Shown here in pieces: positions 13,825 to 14,430 of a DNA stretch of 14,430 nt. The DNA is from Nitrososphaerales archaeon (lineage in GTDB: Archaea; Thermoproteota; Nitrososphaeria; Nitrososphaerales; Gagatemarchaeaceae). The stretch lies in contig JASHVX010000034.1 in assembly GCA_030044375.1 (NCBI GenBank), positions 1 through 14,430 of the forward strand, in the 5' to 3' direction. Within the stretch, counting starts at the first letter, position 1, and the number at the start of each line of letters is the position of its first letter. The notes under the pieces are model-generated. The model saw only the letters and a list, made by a program, of their open reading frames with translations. It was not told the DNA's origin and did not search any database. The position numbers were made by a program, and so were the translations under genes.

Positions 13825-14430
13825 TTGCCGAGGAAGGAAGAGCAGAGGATCGGAGGCGCGTGCTACGTCGGCCTCGAGTCGCTCGTGGAGCTCGGCAGGC
13901 TCTCCTGCTTCCTTGAAAGGGCGCCGTTCCCGCTCTTCGCCTTCAAGCAAGGGCGCTCGGTGAGGATTGCGGCCCAGGCAGACCTCTTCATGGGGACGCC
14001 CGTGTTCTACTATTCTGACAGTTCGGTTGCGGACGAGTTCCTGGCCTACAGGATAGCCGGGGAGGCCGAGGAGGTGCACCTCGTCCCGACCGCGAGCAAC
14101 GCGTCCTACCTCTACGCCCCGGTCATCAGGGTGCAGAAGATGCCCGGCCCTCTCGAGGAGAAGGAGGAGTTCCCTGACAAGTTCATGTCGGTCGAGGTGG
14201 AGAACGTGCCCAGCCTCGTGAAGGTCGGCGCATACAAGACGCTGTTCGAAGAGCCGCCCCTGCCGCTGTTCGCGTTCAAGGACGGTTCCTCGTCGGTGGT
14301 GGGCACTTTCGCCAGGATAGACGACTACGAGGAGGCCTCGATCTTCTTCTATGCGAGGATAAAGGAGCCGCCGACCGGCTTCGTGAAGTACTCCTATGAC
14401 AGGGTGTCCGAGGCGGCCTTCGTGAACAGG
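13825..14430 (+). CDS. Protein of unknown function with an internal domain duplication (3' end outside window)
   Basis: The frame runs 202 residues from TTG 13825 to the window edge without a stop. The TTG is chosen because a TATA box lies 27-28 bases upstream. I recognise no family. Two similar units are visible. Residues 19-64 (ESLVELG, then PFPLFAFKQGRS, then GTPVFYYSD) match residues 129-177 (PSLVKVG, then PLPLFAFKDGSS, then ASIFFYAR). Each has SLVxxG, a PLFAFKxG core and an aromatic strand ending FYY or FFY. The composition is soluble, acidic and strand-rich, without a signal peptide or membrane segment. The LFAFKxG turn could be a ligand-binding or self-association element, but nothing in the sequence says which. 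Confidence 0.65.
   Translation, partial: MPRKEEQRIGGACYVGLESLVELGRLSCFLERAPFPLFAFKQGRSVRIAAQADLFMGTPVFYYSDSSVADEFLAYRIAGEAEEVHLVPTASNASYLYAPVIRVQKMPGPLEEKEEFPDKFMSVEVENVPSLVKVGAYKTLFEEPPLPLFAFKDGSSSVVGTFARIDDYEEASIFFYARIKEPPTGFVKYSYDRVSEAAFVNR

Noticed and set aside
1..14430. Search for tRNA, rRNA, CRISPR, insertion-sequence ends and riboswitches
   Set aside because: By eye I found no cloverleaf with a T-loop consensus, no rRNA motif, no direct-repeat array, no transposase and no known riboswitch core. Weak cases could be missed without tools.

Overview
This window looks like chromosomal DNA from a high-GC archaeon. TATA-like boxes sit about 25-34 bases upstream of many start codons, so transcripts would be leaderless or nearly so. 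Starts are often GTG or TTG, arginine is mostly AGG, and the genes are typically archaeal: a DUF373 membrane protein, a cis-prenyltransferase, thiolases paired with DUF35 zinc-ribbon proteins, and a protein resembling ribosomal eL22. A Thaumarchaeota/Nitrososphaeria-like or other TACK lineage is my best guess. That placement is inference, because no taxonomic marker was compared.

Layout. 1-113: the 3' end of a CPBP (CAAX-like) membrane protease. 156-2449: two overlapping thiolase-fold genes whose catalytic Cys and His positions are both substituted. 2433-3365 (minus): a decayed LAGLIDADG homing endonuclease gene wedged between the thiolases and the next gene. 3436-5343: an acetoacetyl-CoA synthetase-type ligase. 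5522-5803: a small membrane protein whose frame stays open upstream without a normal start. 5860-6836: two paralogous DUF35 zinc-ribbon/OB-fold proteins. 6844-7761 (minus): a branched-chain aminotransferase. 7923-9110: a canonical acetyl-CoA acetyltransferase with all catalytic residues. 9088-10797 (minus): a medium/long-chain acyl-CoA ligase. 10883-12787: DUF373 plus uppS as an operon. 12829-13365: an eL22-like protein with a long Lys/Glu tail. 13346-13714 (minus): a helical protein of unknown function. 13825-14430: an incomplete gene with an internally duplicated domain.

How it fits together. The left two thirds look like a CoA-thioester metabolic locus. Ligases activate acids, and a true thiolase interconverts acetoacetyl-CoA and acetyl-CoA. 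At its centre is an unusual set of two Cys-less thiolase-like proteins plus two DUF35 proteins. By analogy with known thiolase-fold/DUF35 complexes, these four may form one assembly doing C-C bond chemistry without a cysteine nucleophile. This is the strongest candidate here for an uncharacterised system. The right third is housekeeping-like: polyprenol synthesis, a ribosome-associated candidate and conserved unknowns. I saw no rRNA, tRNA, CRISPR array or insertion sequence.
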